A DNA stretch of 64,000 nucleotides, taken from Phycisphaerae bacterium. GTDB lineage: Bacteria > Planctomycetota > Phycisphaerae > UBA1845 > UTPLA1. Position numbers and translations under genes: made by a program. Below are positions 17,219 through 26,886 of this stretch, in pieces (the stretch's first letter is position 1; each line of letters starts with the position of its first letter). The notes beneath the pieces are model-generated. The model worked only from the letters and a program-made list of their open reading frames with translations. It was not told where the DNA came from and did not search any database. The stretch covers positions 1,054,001 through 1,118,000 of the forward strand of contig DATEMU010000003.1 in assembly GCA_035275405.1 (NCBI GenBank), given 5' to 3'.

Positions 17219-17921
17219 GCATGGCAGTCAGATTTTGTCGGTTCGTTTTGCAGTCGCGATGCTCTGCATCAGCTCCTTTTCAGCTTGTCGCCGAACCGCG
17301 CCCGCATCAGCGACGCATTCGTCCGCCTGGGCGGCGGTGGCATCCTCCGGCGCGTCACCGCTGGAGACGGCCAGGCTGCTGCACGCGCTCCACGAACAGC
17401 GAGAATATGGCAAGATGGCCCAATGGATCGTGGAGGAGGACCGGGCCCGGTTGATGCGGCTCGTGATCGCCCTCGACGAGGCCATCGCCGCCAATGCCGC
17501 CCTTCGCCGCACGGCCGAATTGACCTATTTCGGTCCGCAGGAGGAATGCTGGGATCTTGCGTCGATGGAAAACAACCTCGGCATCTTTTCCAGGAGGGTG
17601 TCGTTTATCAACATGACCTATCGGGGAGAAGTCGGCGAAGTCACGGTGCAACAGGGCGATGCGGTGCCGCTCATTCATGTCGAATTCGTCCAGCGCGACG
17701 GTCGTTGGCTTCTTCAGCCGGAGCCGACGCCCGAGGCGGTGGCCGCGGCGCTCGACGATTTGACTCGCATCCTCCGCGAAGTAGAAGTCGAAGTGGCCCG
17801 CGGGGCGTCGCTCAACGCCTACGCGGACGCCTTTTTTTATCGCGTCGTTCCCCAGATGCACCGCGTCGTCACAGCCGGCGAAACGCCCAGGCCGGCGATG
17901 GCCCGCTCGTCCGAGGAGTAG
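17217..17921 (+). CDS. Lipoprotein of unknown function
   Basis: 234 residues from ATG 17217. The signal sequence ends in FSAC (Cys at about 24), a lipobox. The mature part contains LETARLLHALHEQREYGKM and ALDEAIAANAALRR helices, followed by a beta-rich stretch (VGEVTVQQGDAVPLIHVEFVQRDGRWLLQP) that resembles the NTF2/SnoaL-like stress modules often seen in planctomycete lipoproteins, then helices. Function unknown. It is divergent from the GH113-like gene. Confidence 0.7.
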   Translation: MHGSQILSVRFAVAMLCISSFSACRRTAPASATHSSAWAAVASSGASPLETARLLHALHEQREYGKMAQWIVEEDRARLMRLVIALDEAIAANAALRRTAELTYFGPQEECWDLASMENNLGIFSRRVSFINMTYRGEVGEVTVQQGDAVPLIHVEFVQRDGRWLLQPEPTPEAVAAALDDLTRILREVEVEVARGASLNAYADAFFYRVVPQMHRVVTAGETPRPAMARSSEE

Positions 17922-17945
17922 CGCGCGGAGCAACCCCATCGGCAA

Positions 17946-18575
17946 TTACCCAGTCCTCTCGGTCCTTCTTCGGCGAGAATCTTCCAGAATCGTGATCATC
18001 CGCTCGCGAACCGTCTGCTGTATCCGTTCGATCGGCCAGTCGCGGACCTCCTCCTGCGAGATCGGCTCGGCGTAGGTCACGTGAATCGCACGGGGGCTCG
18101 GCAGCACCTGGGTTCTTGGCCAGGCCTCGAACGCGCCGTCGATCACCGTCGGCACGATGGCGGCGTCCGCCCGCTTGGCGATCAAGAGGCTGTTGGCATT
18201 GATCTCGCCGATCGTTCCATCGCGCGTCCGCGTCGCTTCGGGAAAGACGGTCACCAGCTTGCCATCCTTGAGCCGGCGGAGGATTTCCTTGACCGCACCG
18301 ACGTCCGCGGCCCCTCGGCGAACGGGAAAGGCATTCAGCGCGGTGATCAATCTTCTAAACAGTGGCTGCAGAAAAAGCGTGTCGCGGGCCATGAACTGGC
18401 ACTCGCGAGGGATGGCCAGACCGACGGCCACGGGGTCAAAAAAGCTCTGGTGGTTGCTCGCGAGTAGCGCGCCGCCGGTGGCGGGAACATTTTGCGTTCC
18501 AAACGCACGGCCGCGGAAATACAGGACAAAGACGACTTGCGACCAGAAACGCATGAACCGGTAGAACAGCCTCAT
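17946..18575 (-). CDS. 1-acyl-sn-glycerol-3-phosphate acyltransferase family protein (PlsC-like)
   Basis: 209 residues. The family's catalytic HX4D is NHQSFFDP (about 41-48); FPEATRTRDG (about 114-123) is the phosphate-binding block III; IVPTVIDG is block IV. A hydrophobic N-terminus (FWSQVVFVLYF) anchors it to the membrane. It transfers acyl groups to lysophosphatidic acid in phospholipid synthesis. It follows cmk by 13 bases on the same strand, an arrangement also seen in other bacteria, so the two are very likely cotranscribed. Confidence 0.9.
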   Translation of the reverse strand: MRLFYRFMRFWSQVVFVLYFRGRAFGTQNVPATGGALLASNHQSFFDPVAVGLAIPRECQFMARDTLFLQPLFRRLITALNAFPVRRGAADVGAVKEILRRLKDGKLVTVFPEATRTRDGTIGEINANSLLIAKRADAAIVPTVIDGAFEAWPRTQVLPSPRAIHVTYAEPISQEEVRDWPIERIQQTVRERMITILEDSRRRRTERTG

Positions 18576-18588
18576 GCTTCGCCGGCGG

Positions 18589-19257
18589 CTATTTCCCGAG
18601 GTTTTGTCGGCGGACTTCTTCGAGAAGGCGCTCGACGACCTCGTGGATGGTCATGTGGGTGGTGTCGATGTGGATCGCCGTCGCAGGCTCGAGGAGCGGC
18701 GCCCATTGATGTTGATCGTTGCCGTCGCGATCGCGCAGGTTCTCCATGATCATCTCATAGGAGGCCTCCTCGCCGTCGGCAATCAGTTCCTGGAACCGGC
18801 GCATGGCCCGTTTTTCCAACCCTGCGTCGAGGAAGAACTTCAGATCGGCGTTGGGAAACACGACACTGCCCTGGTCCCGGCCCTCGGTCACCAGGGAGCC
18901 CAGCCGGGACCCGATGGTGCGTTGTTTCTCCACCAACATCTCGCGGATGCGCGGGATCCGGGCGACGAAGCTCGTAGCTTGATTGACCGCCATGGACCGG
19001 ACGGCCTCGCTGACATCGATGCCGTTCAGAAAGACGCGCGTGTGGGTCGGGCCGCAATCGACGTGGACATCGGCCTTCCTGGCGACCTCGACGAGGGCGT
19101 CATCGTCCTTGAGCCGGGCGCCTTCCTGCAGCGCGGCCAGGGCGATCGCGCGGTACATCGCACCGGTGTCGAGATAGGCGATGGCCAGTTTGGCGGCGAG
19201 TTTTCGGGCGGCCGTGCTCTTGCCGGAGCCCGCGGGGCCGTCGATCGTGATGATCAT
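18589..19257 (-). CDS. cmk: Cytidylate kinase
   Basis: 222 residues from ATG 19257, preceded by GAGGA. P-loop GPAGSGKST (7-15), then LDTGAMYRAIAL, the CMP-binding region (about 30-40), GRDQGSVVFPNADLKFFLDA and a LID region with Arg-rich helix (EKRAMRRFQEL). The match is full length. Usual GRDIGTVVFP has Ile replaced by Gln (GRDQGSVVFP). It phosphorylates CMP/dCMP with ATP. It is the first gene of a pair with plsC-like 18575. Confidence 0.95.
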   Translation of the reverse strand: MIITIDGPAGSGKSTAARKLAAKLAIAYLDTGAMYRAIALAALQEGARLKDDDALVEVARKADVHVDCGPTHTRVFLNGIDVSEAVRSMAVNQATSFVARIPRIREMLVEKQRTIGSRLGSLVTEGRDQGSVVFPNADLKFFLDAGLEKRAMRRFQELIADGEEASYEMIMENLRDRDGNDQHQWAPLLEPATAIHIDTTHMTIHEVVERLLEEVRRQNLGK

Positions 19258-19427
19258 GGGAAGTCCTCGAGCCTCCGTCACTAAAGTTCGACGCGTACGT
19301 TTGGATTCTAAACATCGGTCCCGCCCGCGTCAAAACTTCGATTGCTCGCGGCGAAGCGGTCGATACAATCCCCGGCGGATGGCGAAGGGATTCGCCGCAC
19401 ATTGAGCCGCCCGAAAGGAGGTTCAGG

Positions 19428-20495
19428 ATGTCACGAAGACACCGTCTTTCATTCTTCCTTGGCCTCAGCGCGATCGTTTCTTTCGTTGGCGCGGGAGGTT
19501 GCCGCGAAAAGCCCGAATCGCCCGCTCCCGGATCACCGCCCGGTGGGGCCGCGCCGCGCCTCCCCGCGGCGCCGACGGGGACGCCCAAATCACAGGCTGC
19601 GCCCAGCGCCGGAGTCGATGCGCAGGATGCGCCCCATTCGCCCGCCAGCCTGCCGAAGAGCCAGCCGGAGGCCGGTTGGGTCAAGCGGGAACCGGTTCGC
19701 GTTTTTCCCGCCGCCAACCTGGCGGGCGCGCTGGCCAGGGACGAGGCGATTCGTCTGAGTTTTTTCCGAATCCGCTCGGCGGCGACCTGTGCCTATGACC
19801 TCATACACAGCGACGCGAAGCCCCGGCTGGCCCGGGTTCTCCTCATCGACACGGAATCGGCGGAGGACGCCTACGGCTGGCTGTCCTGCCAGGCGCCGGC
19901 GACCGAGACGTTCAAGATTGGCGGCGAAACGCGCGTGGTTCGCGAGGGCGGGCTCCACCTGCATTGCTGGCAGGGCCGTTCCTATGTTCGCGTCAGCATT
20001 TCAGAAGCCGATGCCGAGACGACGGAAAAAGTCATCCGGTTGCTGCTCAATATCACCGGTCAAATCGGTCGTGCGGATCGCCCGGTCTTGCTCGATGCCG
20101 TTCCCTCGGACTCCGCGGGGCTGCAGCGCAAATGGCTGGTTCGGCACCTGGGCAGCCTGCCCGCCAAGTCGTTTAATCTCGCGTTTCCACTCGACGTGCT
20201 GAAGACGTCCGGGCTGCTGGGTTTGGACAAATCGACACAGATGTGCATCGCCCAATACGAAGTTCCGCAGGGCATGCGCTCCAATGTCGTGTGGGTCGTT
20301 CGCTATTCCAGTACCAAGGCGGCCTACGATGCCCATGCCAATTACACTCGGTTTATCACTGAAAAGAAGGAACCTGCAGCGCAATCCACCAATCTTTTTC
20401 CGCCGCATGGTCCATTCCTGATCGGCACATGGACGGCCGAGGAGGAATCTCTCCAATACATGATGCCTCGAATCGGCAAGCTCCTGCCGCAGTAG
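19428..20495 (+). CDS. Lipoprotein of unknown function
   Basis: 355 residues; AAAGGAGG lies just before ATG 19428, a strong ribosome-binding site. The signal sequence ends GAGGC (Cys at about 25). A Pro/Ala/Gly-rich linker (about 28-80) follows. The core has two similar halves: ALARDEAIRLSFFRIR..ARVLLIDTESAEDAYGWLSC and VLLDAVPSDSAG..VVWVVRYSSTKAAYDAHANY, which suggests an internal duplication like the DUF6599-type proteins (from memory, unconfirmed). A bidirectional terminator follows at 20533. Confidence 0.7.
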   Translation: MSRRHRLSFFLGLSAIVSFVGAGGCREKPESPAPGSPPGGAAPRLPAAPTGTPKSQAAPSAGVDAQDAPHSPASLPKSQPEAGWVKREPVRVFPAANLAGALARDEAIRLSFFRIRSAATCAYDLIHSDAKPRLARVLLIDTESAEDAYGWLSCQAPATETFKIGGETRVVREGGLHLHCWQGRSYVRVSISEADAETTEKVIRLLLNITGQIGRADRPVLLDAVPSDSAGLQRKWLVRHLGSLPAKSFNLAFPLDVLKTSGLLGLDKSTQMCIAQYEVPQGMRSNVVWVVRYSSTKAAYDAHANYTRFITEKKEPAAQSTNLFPPHGPFLIGTWTAEEESLQYMMPRIGKLLPQ

Positions 20496-20532
20496 ATCAC
20501 CGACGGACGGTCCTATCGCGCACCGGCGCAAA

Positions 20533-20567
20533 ACAAAGCCCCGAGCGATCTTCGCCCGGGGCTTTGT
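20533..20567. terminator. Bidirectional rho-independent terminator
   Basis: ACAAAGCCCCG pairs perfectly with CGGGGCTTTGT (11 bp) around a 13-base loop. It lies between two converging genes (lipoprotein ending 20495, minus gene ending 20621), with TGGTTTT after it on the plus strand. Confidence 0.85.
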
Positions 20568-20620
20568 GGTTTTCATCAACTTCGCGCGACCGTAGATCAC
20601 TGCCGCGGAAGTTCGTTGTC

Positions 20621-23600
20621 TTAGGGAACGATACGTACCTCCATCACGACCGGGAGGTGATCCGACGCCGAATGCAATTGATCGGCGATGAACGTACCCT
20701 CCGGAATGGTCGGCGGGTCGTTGATGTCCAAGTTCAAGTGATTGCCGTCCTGGCCATATGCCTTGTAGGTGCCAGTGAGGTACTTCAGACCGGAACCGCC
20801 GCCGAGCATATTGTCGGAGACGAGCATGAAGTCGAATCGGTCGTCCATGCCGCCACCCGTCGCGTTGCCGGGGGCGCCGGGGTTGTCATTGTGCGGCGAC
20901 TGCGTGTGGTAGGAATCGAACGCGCCGTTGGCGTGCCAGATGCCGATCTGGCTGATCGGGTCATTGCCGCGCCCGGCGCCGACAGCCGTCAAGTTACCCC
21001 ATGCCGTTTCGGCCGGATTGTCCGGCAGGTCGGCGATGTTGCCGTTGTAGAGGTTGAAGTCGCCGGCGTAGATGAATCGCGAACCGCCGGGCAGGGCATT
21101 GGCGTCGGCCCGCATGATGGCCGCCTCGGCGGCACGGGCGTCGACGTTGGTCTGACCCTGACCTGCGCGAAGGTGCGCGGAATAGACGTAGAACTGGCCG
21201 GCGGCGCCCTGGCCGTCATGTGACAGGAACCAGCGATCGACGTTTCGCAGTGCCGTCGCCAGGACGACGTGATTACCGTTGGTGTAATCCAGCTTGATCG
21301 TCCGGTAGTAGAGCGCGTTGTCGGTGTCCGGACCGTCGGTGAATTCGGCCATGGCGTAGCCGCCGGGGCCATCGGCCGCGTTCAGAACGTTGGTCAGGAA
21401 GCCACTGGCGCCCCCCGAACCATTGACTTCCTGGGCGATGATAACGTCGGCCTGCATCGCGTTGGTCAGCTTCTTGAACGCCGCGTTCCTCGCCGAAGAG
21501 CCGCTGTAGTTCAGCAGATTGTAGGTGACGATGCGAGTGCCGGTGGGGGCGCCCAGGCCGCCGCACACGCTGCCGGAGAGGACGAGATTGGCAAACGGGC
21601 CGACGTCTGCATAGGTCAGCGCCGAGTCGAGCGTGATGTCGGCACAACCGTCCACGGGGCCGAACAACAGGGCGTCGGTGAAGGGCTTGATATCCTTGCC
21701 GTTGACCAAGCCGTCGTTGTTGATATCGCCGGCGCAACTGCCGCACGCACAACCGGCGGGATTCGCTGTGCCGGGCGTATCGGAACCCACCAGCGGGTCC
21801 TCCGGAAGAATCTGCCACTGATTAAGCAGCGGACAGATCGCCACGTGGCTCGGCGACGTAGTGCCCTCGGGGCCGACCGTCGTCGCGCTGTAGTAGTACT
21901 CGTTTCCGTCAACATTGGGGACGGGGTTGAGCTGTTTCACGACCGCCACGCTATCGACGATGCGCAGCCAGGGCGTGGTATTGAGCACGCCGTCATCAGG
22001 CGTGTCGAGGTCCTGACCGGTCGCGCCGGTAAAGTTCTCGACGATCATGTGGGTCGTGTTGTCGTCGTTCTCAAAGTTGAGGAAGGTGCTCTGATCGTCG
22101 GGTGAACCGCCCAGCGTGTAAGTGGTGCTGGTCGCCAGATAGTGCCCGTCGGCGGGGATCTTCTCGCTCGTCAGCCGGCGGAACGCCTCGATGACGCCGC
22201 TGCTGCCGGTGCCGTCGCCGATGACCACATAGGTCAAAGAGCCGAGCGGCGTATTCGGCGTTCCCTTGAGTTCGAAGTACTCGTCGAGATCCGTGCTGGG
22301 CTGATCCATGCGGATTTCGTTGATCCGTACATCATCCACGGTCAGGCACGGCGTCGCCGGAGGACAAGTGGCATCGCCGGGATTGAAATAGCCGCCCGAT
22401 CCATTGCACAACGACTCGTTCAGGTCGTTGCGGCAGGTTCCGCCGGCCCCGCAGCAGGCCGCCGTGGGCCCGCAGTTTGCCGGAGAATTATTGAAATCTG
22501 TGAGCTTCCGCGGTGCAAGCTGGTAGTTGCTGTCTTGCGGAACCGTACTATCAAACTGGCCGAGGATGCCGGTAATCGTGGTCATTCCGGTCGGGATCGG
22601 CGAATTGATATAGTCCAGCGCGTTCGTCGAGACGCGCAGCGCGAGGTTGTTCGGTCCGGTGTTGATCGTGTAGTTGGTCGAGCCGGCGAAGTTGGGTCCG
22701 GGCGGACTGACAAACGCGACGCACTCTATCGTCACCAGCTCGCTCTCGCGTTGCTCGGCAAGGGGATTGCCGGTGGTGAAGTCCGAACCGGGGACGACGA
22801 TGGGTACGACCGGCTGGTTGTCACCGTAATTGTGGACGAGCGCCAGCGCCCGGAGGTTGTTGTTGGACAACTCCATGAGGCCGTTGAAGTCGATCAGCGT
22901 GCCTTGAACGTCGATACGGTCGCCTTCATTCACGGATCCGAATTGCGCCGAAAGGAGTGCGGCGGTGCCAAAGATGGTCAGCCCGCTTTGGCCGTCTGCG
23001 CCACTGAGATCCTGAATCGCGTAGGACGCGTTGGGATTGTTAACCAGGCTCGTCTTGGAAGAAAGCCGCACATTGCATATACGTACCGGAACGGGAATCC
23101 GCGGAGTCGGCGGGTTGGCGGGGGGATTGAATAGCTCGAACCGCGCGCGGGCGTCCGCGATGGTCAGACATTCGGAACAGTCGATCGAACCGGCGTCCGG
23201 AGGGCAGGGAATTTGATTGCCCTGGAAAACGCCCGTGCCTCCGCCCAGCCCGGCGCAGGTATCCGGATCCGTAACCGTACAGGCATAGGCCTCGCAGTAC
23301 GCGGGATCGGCGTCCGCACAATAGCAACAGGCGCCTTCGCAGGCTTCGTTGATCATGTCGTTGTCAGCGTCACAAGGGACGTCGCGCCCCTTCCAGATGC
23401 CCCCAAATCCGTCCACGCATTGGGTGCGAGTCTGGGCACTGCAGAACGAGCCGGCCTCGCAACACGCGCCGGTCGCCAGCGCGTTGCTCGCCCCGGGTGT
23501 GTCGTTGGCCAGGGCGGGATCGAATTCGGCCAGGAACACCCACGCATTGGCGGCCGTGCTGCCGTTGGGGATGCGTGAGCAATGCGCCGGGACGAAGGAA

Positions 23601-25006
23601 CCATCCGGCCCGATGGTGTTGGGCGGAACGCCGTTGAGGCCATAGTGGCACTCCGTTGTCGTCGGCGGATTGGATTGCTGGATCAGGGCGACGCGGTCCA
23701 CAATGGCCGCCCACGGTTGCGGCGCATCCAGCACGCAATCGCTCGGCGTGTCGAGGTCCTGTCCATTGGTGCCATAAAAGCCACTGACCAACAGGTGCGT
23801 CAGGTTATCGCTGTCCTCGAAGTTAATGCCCGTAATCTTGTTGGCCACCGCGCCGAAGGTGTCGGCGTCCTCGGCGACGAGGAAAAAACCGCCGGCTGGA
23901 ATGGAATGGCCGGACAACTCGATGACCTCTTCAATGAAGCCCGAATTGCTCGGCTGCGGGGCGTCCAGGTCATCGCCAATGACGACATAGGAGAGGCCGT
24001 TGAGGCTACGAGTGCTGGCGCTGCTGTTGTAGATTTCGAAAAAGTGCTCCGTGTCGGCGCCCGGTTGTTGCGTTCGAATCTCGTTGATGAACAGGCCCGA
24101 ATAATTGGGCGGACAGGCGCCGGTGCAGGAAACCCCTTCGCCGAGGAAGATCAGGCCGGCCGCCTGGCAATTCTCACGAAGTTGCTGAGAGCAGGAGGCG
24201 CCGCTGCAGCAGGCCCCGGTAATTCCGTCGCAGGTCGTCTCTCCGCAAAAGACCCCCGCCCCCTGGAATATTCCGCTGGCCGTCGCGCAATCCGTCGAGG
24301 TCATCAGCACGCAACCGCCACCGATGAGACAGCAAGCGCCGAGATTCGGATCAGGGCAATTGACATTGTTCGAGGCCCCGGGCGACGGTGTCTGTGCCAG
24401 GTAGCGATCGGTGTTCCGTGCGCCGCCGCTGTTGTCCGGGCATCGGCCGATCGAATCGTTCGTGACGTCGCCGCCGCTGGCTTCGTCGACCTGCGGCTGA
24501 CTGGCGTTCAGCAAGATGAGGAGGCCGGCGTCGTCGGGGTCGGCGGTGTCGTACACGAGGGCGTCGACGAGGTCGGCCGTCGTCGGCGCGGTGCCATTGG
24601 GAAAAGGGGTATCCACGGCGTAGAGCGCAACGGCGTCAGCGCCGTTTTGGAGGACGTTTGTTAGTCCGATGTCCAGGTTATTATTGCCTGGCGTCCCGAT
24701 TACGCCGGTATTGCCCAAGAGGAAGAATCCGTTGGCGTCGGTCGACTTGCCATCGAGGTCGAAAGAGGCGTAAGAAAGGTCGTCGCTGCCGTTGAAGAAG
24801 ACGACGATATAACCATCAAGCGCGGTATTTCCGACGCCGCCATCGTAAAGCTCGACGAATTCAGCAACGTCGTCGCTGGGAGTGTCGGAGTCTATTTCAT
24901 TGATCAGCAAGACCGGGACCCCGGCCCGTGCCGATGTCGGAGTCAGCAGGGTGACGAAAGCCAACCCGAACGCGATAAGAATTAACAATGACCGTGACGT
25001 CTTCAT
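20621..25006 (-). CDS. Large exported protein with three lamin-tail domains, Cys-rich segments, dockerin-like repeats and C-terminal nuclease-like domain
   Basis: 1461 residues; signal peptide MKTSRSLLILIAFGLAFV..ARA. Three lamin-tail (LTD) domains start with LLINEIDSDTP (about 33), LFINEIRTQQPG (about 305) and VRINEIRMDQPSTD (about 890). Between them are Cys-rich modules GACCLIGGGC, GACCSGASC, GACCEAGSFC and ACCGAGGTC. At about 640-790 an OB-fold-like stretch (VPVRICNVRLSSKTS..DRIDVQGTLIDFNGLMEL) occurs. Dockerin-like repeats AGDINNDGLVNGKD and ADITLDSALTYAD occupy about 1090-1135. Residues about 1155-1461 are an endonuclease/exonuclease/phosphatase domain: RIVTYNLLNY, DVIIAQEV, IYAGDFNLY, SDHLPVVMEV. 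The whole resembles extracellular DNase architecture. Confidence 0.82.
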   Translation of the reverse strand: MKTSRSLLILIAFGLAFVTLLTPTSARAGVPVLLINEIDSDTPSDDVAEFVELYDGGVGNTALDGYIVVFFNGSDDLSYASFDLDGKSTDANGFFLLGNTGVIGTPGNNNLDIGLTNVLQNGADAVALYAVDTPFPNGTAPTTADLVDALVYDTADPDDAGLLILLNASQPQVDEASGGDVTNDSIGRCPDNSGGARNTDRYLAQTPSPGASNNVNCPDPNLGACCLIGGGCVLMTSTDCATASGIFQGAGVFCGETTCDGITGACCSGASCSQQLRENCQAAGLIFLGEGVSCTGACPPNYSGLFINEIRTQQPGADTEHFFEIYNSSASTRSLNGLSYVVIGDDLDAPQPSNSGFIEEVIELSGHSIPAGGFFLVAEDADTFGAVANKITGINFEDSDNLTHLLVSGFYGTNGQDLDTPSDCVLDAPQPWAAIVDRVALIQQSNPPTTTECHYGLNGVPPNTIGPDGSFVPAHCSRIPNGSTAANAWVFLAEFDPALANDTPGASNALATGACCEAGSFCSAQTRTQCVDGFGGIWKGRDVPCDADNDMINEACEGACCYCADADPAYCEAYACTVTDPDTCAGLGGGTGVFQGNQIPCPPDAGSIDCSECLTIADARARFELFNPPANPPTPRIPVPVRICNVRLSSKTSLVNNPNASYAIQDLSGADGQSGLTIFGTAALLSAQFGSVNEGDRIDVQGTLIDFNGLMELSNNNLRALALVHNYGDNQPVVPIVVPGSDFTTGNPLAEQRESELVTIECVAFVSPPGPNFAGSTNYTINTGPNNLALRVSTNALDYINSPIPTGMTTITGILGQFDSTVPQDSNYQLAPRKLTDFNNSPANCGPTAACCGAGGTCRNDLNESLCNGSGGYFNPGDATCPPATPCLTVDDVRINEIRMDQPSTDLDEYFELKGTPNTPLGSLTYVVIGDGTGSSGVIEAFRRLTSEKIPADGHYLATSTTYTLGGSPDDQSTFLNFENDDNTTHMIVENFTGATGQDLDTPDDGVLNTTPWLRIVDSVAVVKQLNPVPNVDGNEYYYSATTVGPEGTTSPSHVAICPLLNQWQILPEDPLVGSDTPGTANPAGCACGSCAGDINNDGLVNGKDIKPFTDALLFGPVDGCADITLDSALTYADVGPFANLVLSGSVCGGLGAPTGTRIVTYNLLNYSGSSARNAAFKKLTNAMQADVIIAQEVNGSGGASGFLTNVLNAADGPGGYAMAEFTDGPDTDNALYYRTIKLDYTNGNHVVLATALRNVDRWFLSHDGQGAAGQFYVYSAHLRAGQGQTNVDARAAEAAIMRADANALPGGSRFIYAGDFNLYNGNIADLPDNPAETAWGNLTAVGAGRGNDPISQIGIWHANGAFDSYHTQSPHNDNPGAPGNATGGGMDDRFDFMLVSDNMLGGGSGLKYLTGTYKAYGQDGNHLNLDINDPPTIPEGTFIADQLHSASDHLPVVMEVRIVP

Positions 25007-25459
25007 TTACCTGATCTCCTGTGGGTCGCCCGGTTCATCCAGGACGCCCTGCTAATTCCAAAATCACCGCGACCACTCCATGATCGTGGCTGTAGAAGTT
25101 ACCGTCAGACTATGAATCGTTGTTGAGCGCTGCGCGTTGGTCGCGCTAAATTTCCGGGACGGCCGTCGTGACCGTCGGAACCGGGACGCTCGTGTTGTCA
25201 TTCCCCTTTTGCGTTGCTCAATCTCGTGGGCCTTCCCTGGGCCCGTCCTCTGGAGAAGGTGGGTGGGGTACTTACTCCGCATCCTATTGTACCGCCCTCG
25301 CCCCCCGGAATGAAGCCCCAACCTCAACTTTTCGGACCCAACTTTCCGACTCTCTAATACCCTGCAAATGTGCACGATGACACAACATCGACCTGCCGCC
25401 CCGGCGATCTGAGTTGGCTTGTCGCTTTCCCAGCCTCCGGCTAGCATCCCCCATCCCCA
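25007..25459. other. Intergenic region before tRNA-Leu
   Basis: No gene found in this 453-base stretch; it must contain the promoter of the large minus-strand gene and that of the tRNA, but no near-consensus site stands out. Confidence 0.5.
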
Positions 25460-25543
25460 GCCGAAGTGGCGGAATTGGCAGACGCGCCGGATTCAAAATC
25501 CGGTCCCCGCAAGGGGGTGTGGGTTCAAGTCCCTCCTTCGGCA
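25460..25543 (+). tRNA. tRNA-Leu (anticodon CAA)
   Basis: 84-base class II tRNA. The acceptor stem GCCGAAG / CTTCGGC pairs completely, discriminator A. D arm contains GGCGGAATTGGCAGACGC. The anticodon stem CCGGA/TCCGG encloses loop TTCAAAA, giving anticodon CAA, which reads UUG. A long variable arm TCCCCGCAAGGGGG and T arm GTGGGTTCAAGTCCC follow. CCA is not encoded. Confidence 0.96.
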
Positions 25544-25760
25544 ATCCTTAGCCAAGCTCTGCTCCATCGGGAGCCTCCCTTCCGGACCGGGCGAGCCCGT
25601 CGTCCCCCGGTTCATCAGACCCTGACACATCTTCAACCAAACTTTCACCACGTGCTAATCAGACCTTAGCAATTCGGGTCTACCGTTCATTTTCAGACCG
25701 GAGCGTGGGCGGTCCACATCTCCTCGATTCCACGGCCAATTCTTGAAAGGAGTCCTCGCC

Positions 25761-26846
25761 GTGAAACACTGCCGCACCCCCTCGAAAGCGTTCACTTTGG
25801 TCGAGCTGCTGGTCACGATTTCCATCATTGCCCTCCTGGCAAGCATCCTGCTGCCGGCCCTGGGCAAGGCCCGCGAAGCCGGACGGGCCTCCGCGTGCGC
25901 GGGAAACCTGCGCTCGTTCGGAAGCGCCTTTCAGATTTACGCCAGCCAGGACAGCATGGGGGCGATGACCTCCGGTGCGTTTGACCATCTTCGGGACGGC
26001 GACGTCCGCAAGTACGGCTGGGTGGCGGATGTCATCAATCTGAAAGTAGGCTCGCCCGGTAAGATGCTCTGCCCGAGCAATCGCTGGACGATTAACGAAA
26101 AGGTCGCTGACTACACGGGAGCGGGCGCATCGGGGGCCAGCAACCCGCTGCGCGAGCATGACGTGCCGATCGTTCCCGTGGGGCCGAAGTCCGCCGATTT
26201 CTGGGCGGCGGGCTACAACACGAATTACGCCACGACGTGGCACCTGGTGCGCGGCGACCCCACGGCGGCCGATGGCTACGGGATCAACGGCAATACCGAC
26301 GATCCCTCGAAATCACCGCTGGATGGCGACGGCCCGCTGAACCAGAAGCACTTTTCCAATTTGCTGACCACGCCGGACCAGGTGGCATTGATCGGCGACT
26401 CTCGCGCGGGCGACGGCGCGGAAGCGTCCGTCACCGCTCCGATGGCCCAGACCATTAATACATTTGCCGATAGTTCGGTCGTGAATTCCGGCGACTACAC
26501 GGTCGAGTCGTTTACCGACGGGATGGCCGTCGATTTCAGCGTCGTCAGCGGCAACGCGGGTGAGAAAGTGCACGAAATCAACGACATCGCCCCGGTCCAC
26601 AATCCCAAGAAGGGAGATTACCTCGGCGGATTCACCAACGTCCTGTTCTCAGATGGCCATGTCGCCGCGGTCAACGATAATGGTGGAGAGAATGACGCCC
26701 CCGATGGATGGATCGGTCCCTATAAGGCGAACGGCTCCGGAAACTTTGAGATCAACAACAGCGCGTACAAAGAAGTTCGCGGAAAGATCTGGCTCCAGCG
26801 GCTGCGGTCGAAGGCCTCGTCCGGCGGAGGCAGCAGCGAAGGCTAA
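25761..26846 (+). CDS. Type II secretion-like pseudopilin with planctomycete C-terminus
   Basis: 361 residues from GTG 25761; GAAAGGAG eight bases before it decides the start. The type IV pilin N-terminus KAFTLVELLVTISIIALL is present, with cleavage expected before Phe in AFTLVE (Ala instead of the usual Gly). A transmembrane helix ends in LPALGKAREAGR. Near the C-terminus NVLFSDGHVAAV is the 'H-x-DG-like' motif typical of planctomycete pilin-like proteins. It is exported and anchored by the helix. No pilus-assembly genes are nearby. Confidence 0.88.
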   Translation: MKHCRTPSKAFTLVELLVTISIIALLASILLPALGKAREAGRASACAGNLRSFGSAFQIYASQDSMGAMTSGAFDHLRDGDVRKYGWVADVINLKVGSPGKMLCPSNRWTINEKVADYTGAGASGASNPLREHDVPIVPVGPKSADFWAAGYNTNYATTWHLVRGDPTAADGYGINGNTDDPSKSPLDGDGPLNQKHFSNLLTTPDQVALIGDSRAGDGAEASVTAPMAQTINTFADSSVVNSGDYTVESFTDGMAVDFSVVSGNAGEKVHEINDIAPVHNPKKGDYLGGFTNVLFSDGHVAAVNDNGGENDAPDGWIGPYKANGSGNFEINNSAYKEVRGKIWLQRLRSKASSGGGSSEG

Positions 26847-26886
26847 CTTCAGGGCCGATCGCATTACATCAAACTGAGCGCGGCGG

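Noticed and set aside
25064-25447. A 127-codon minus-strand frame before the tRNA
   Set aside because: No ribosome-binding site or domain signature; composition typical of GC-rich non-coding sequence.
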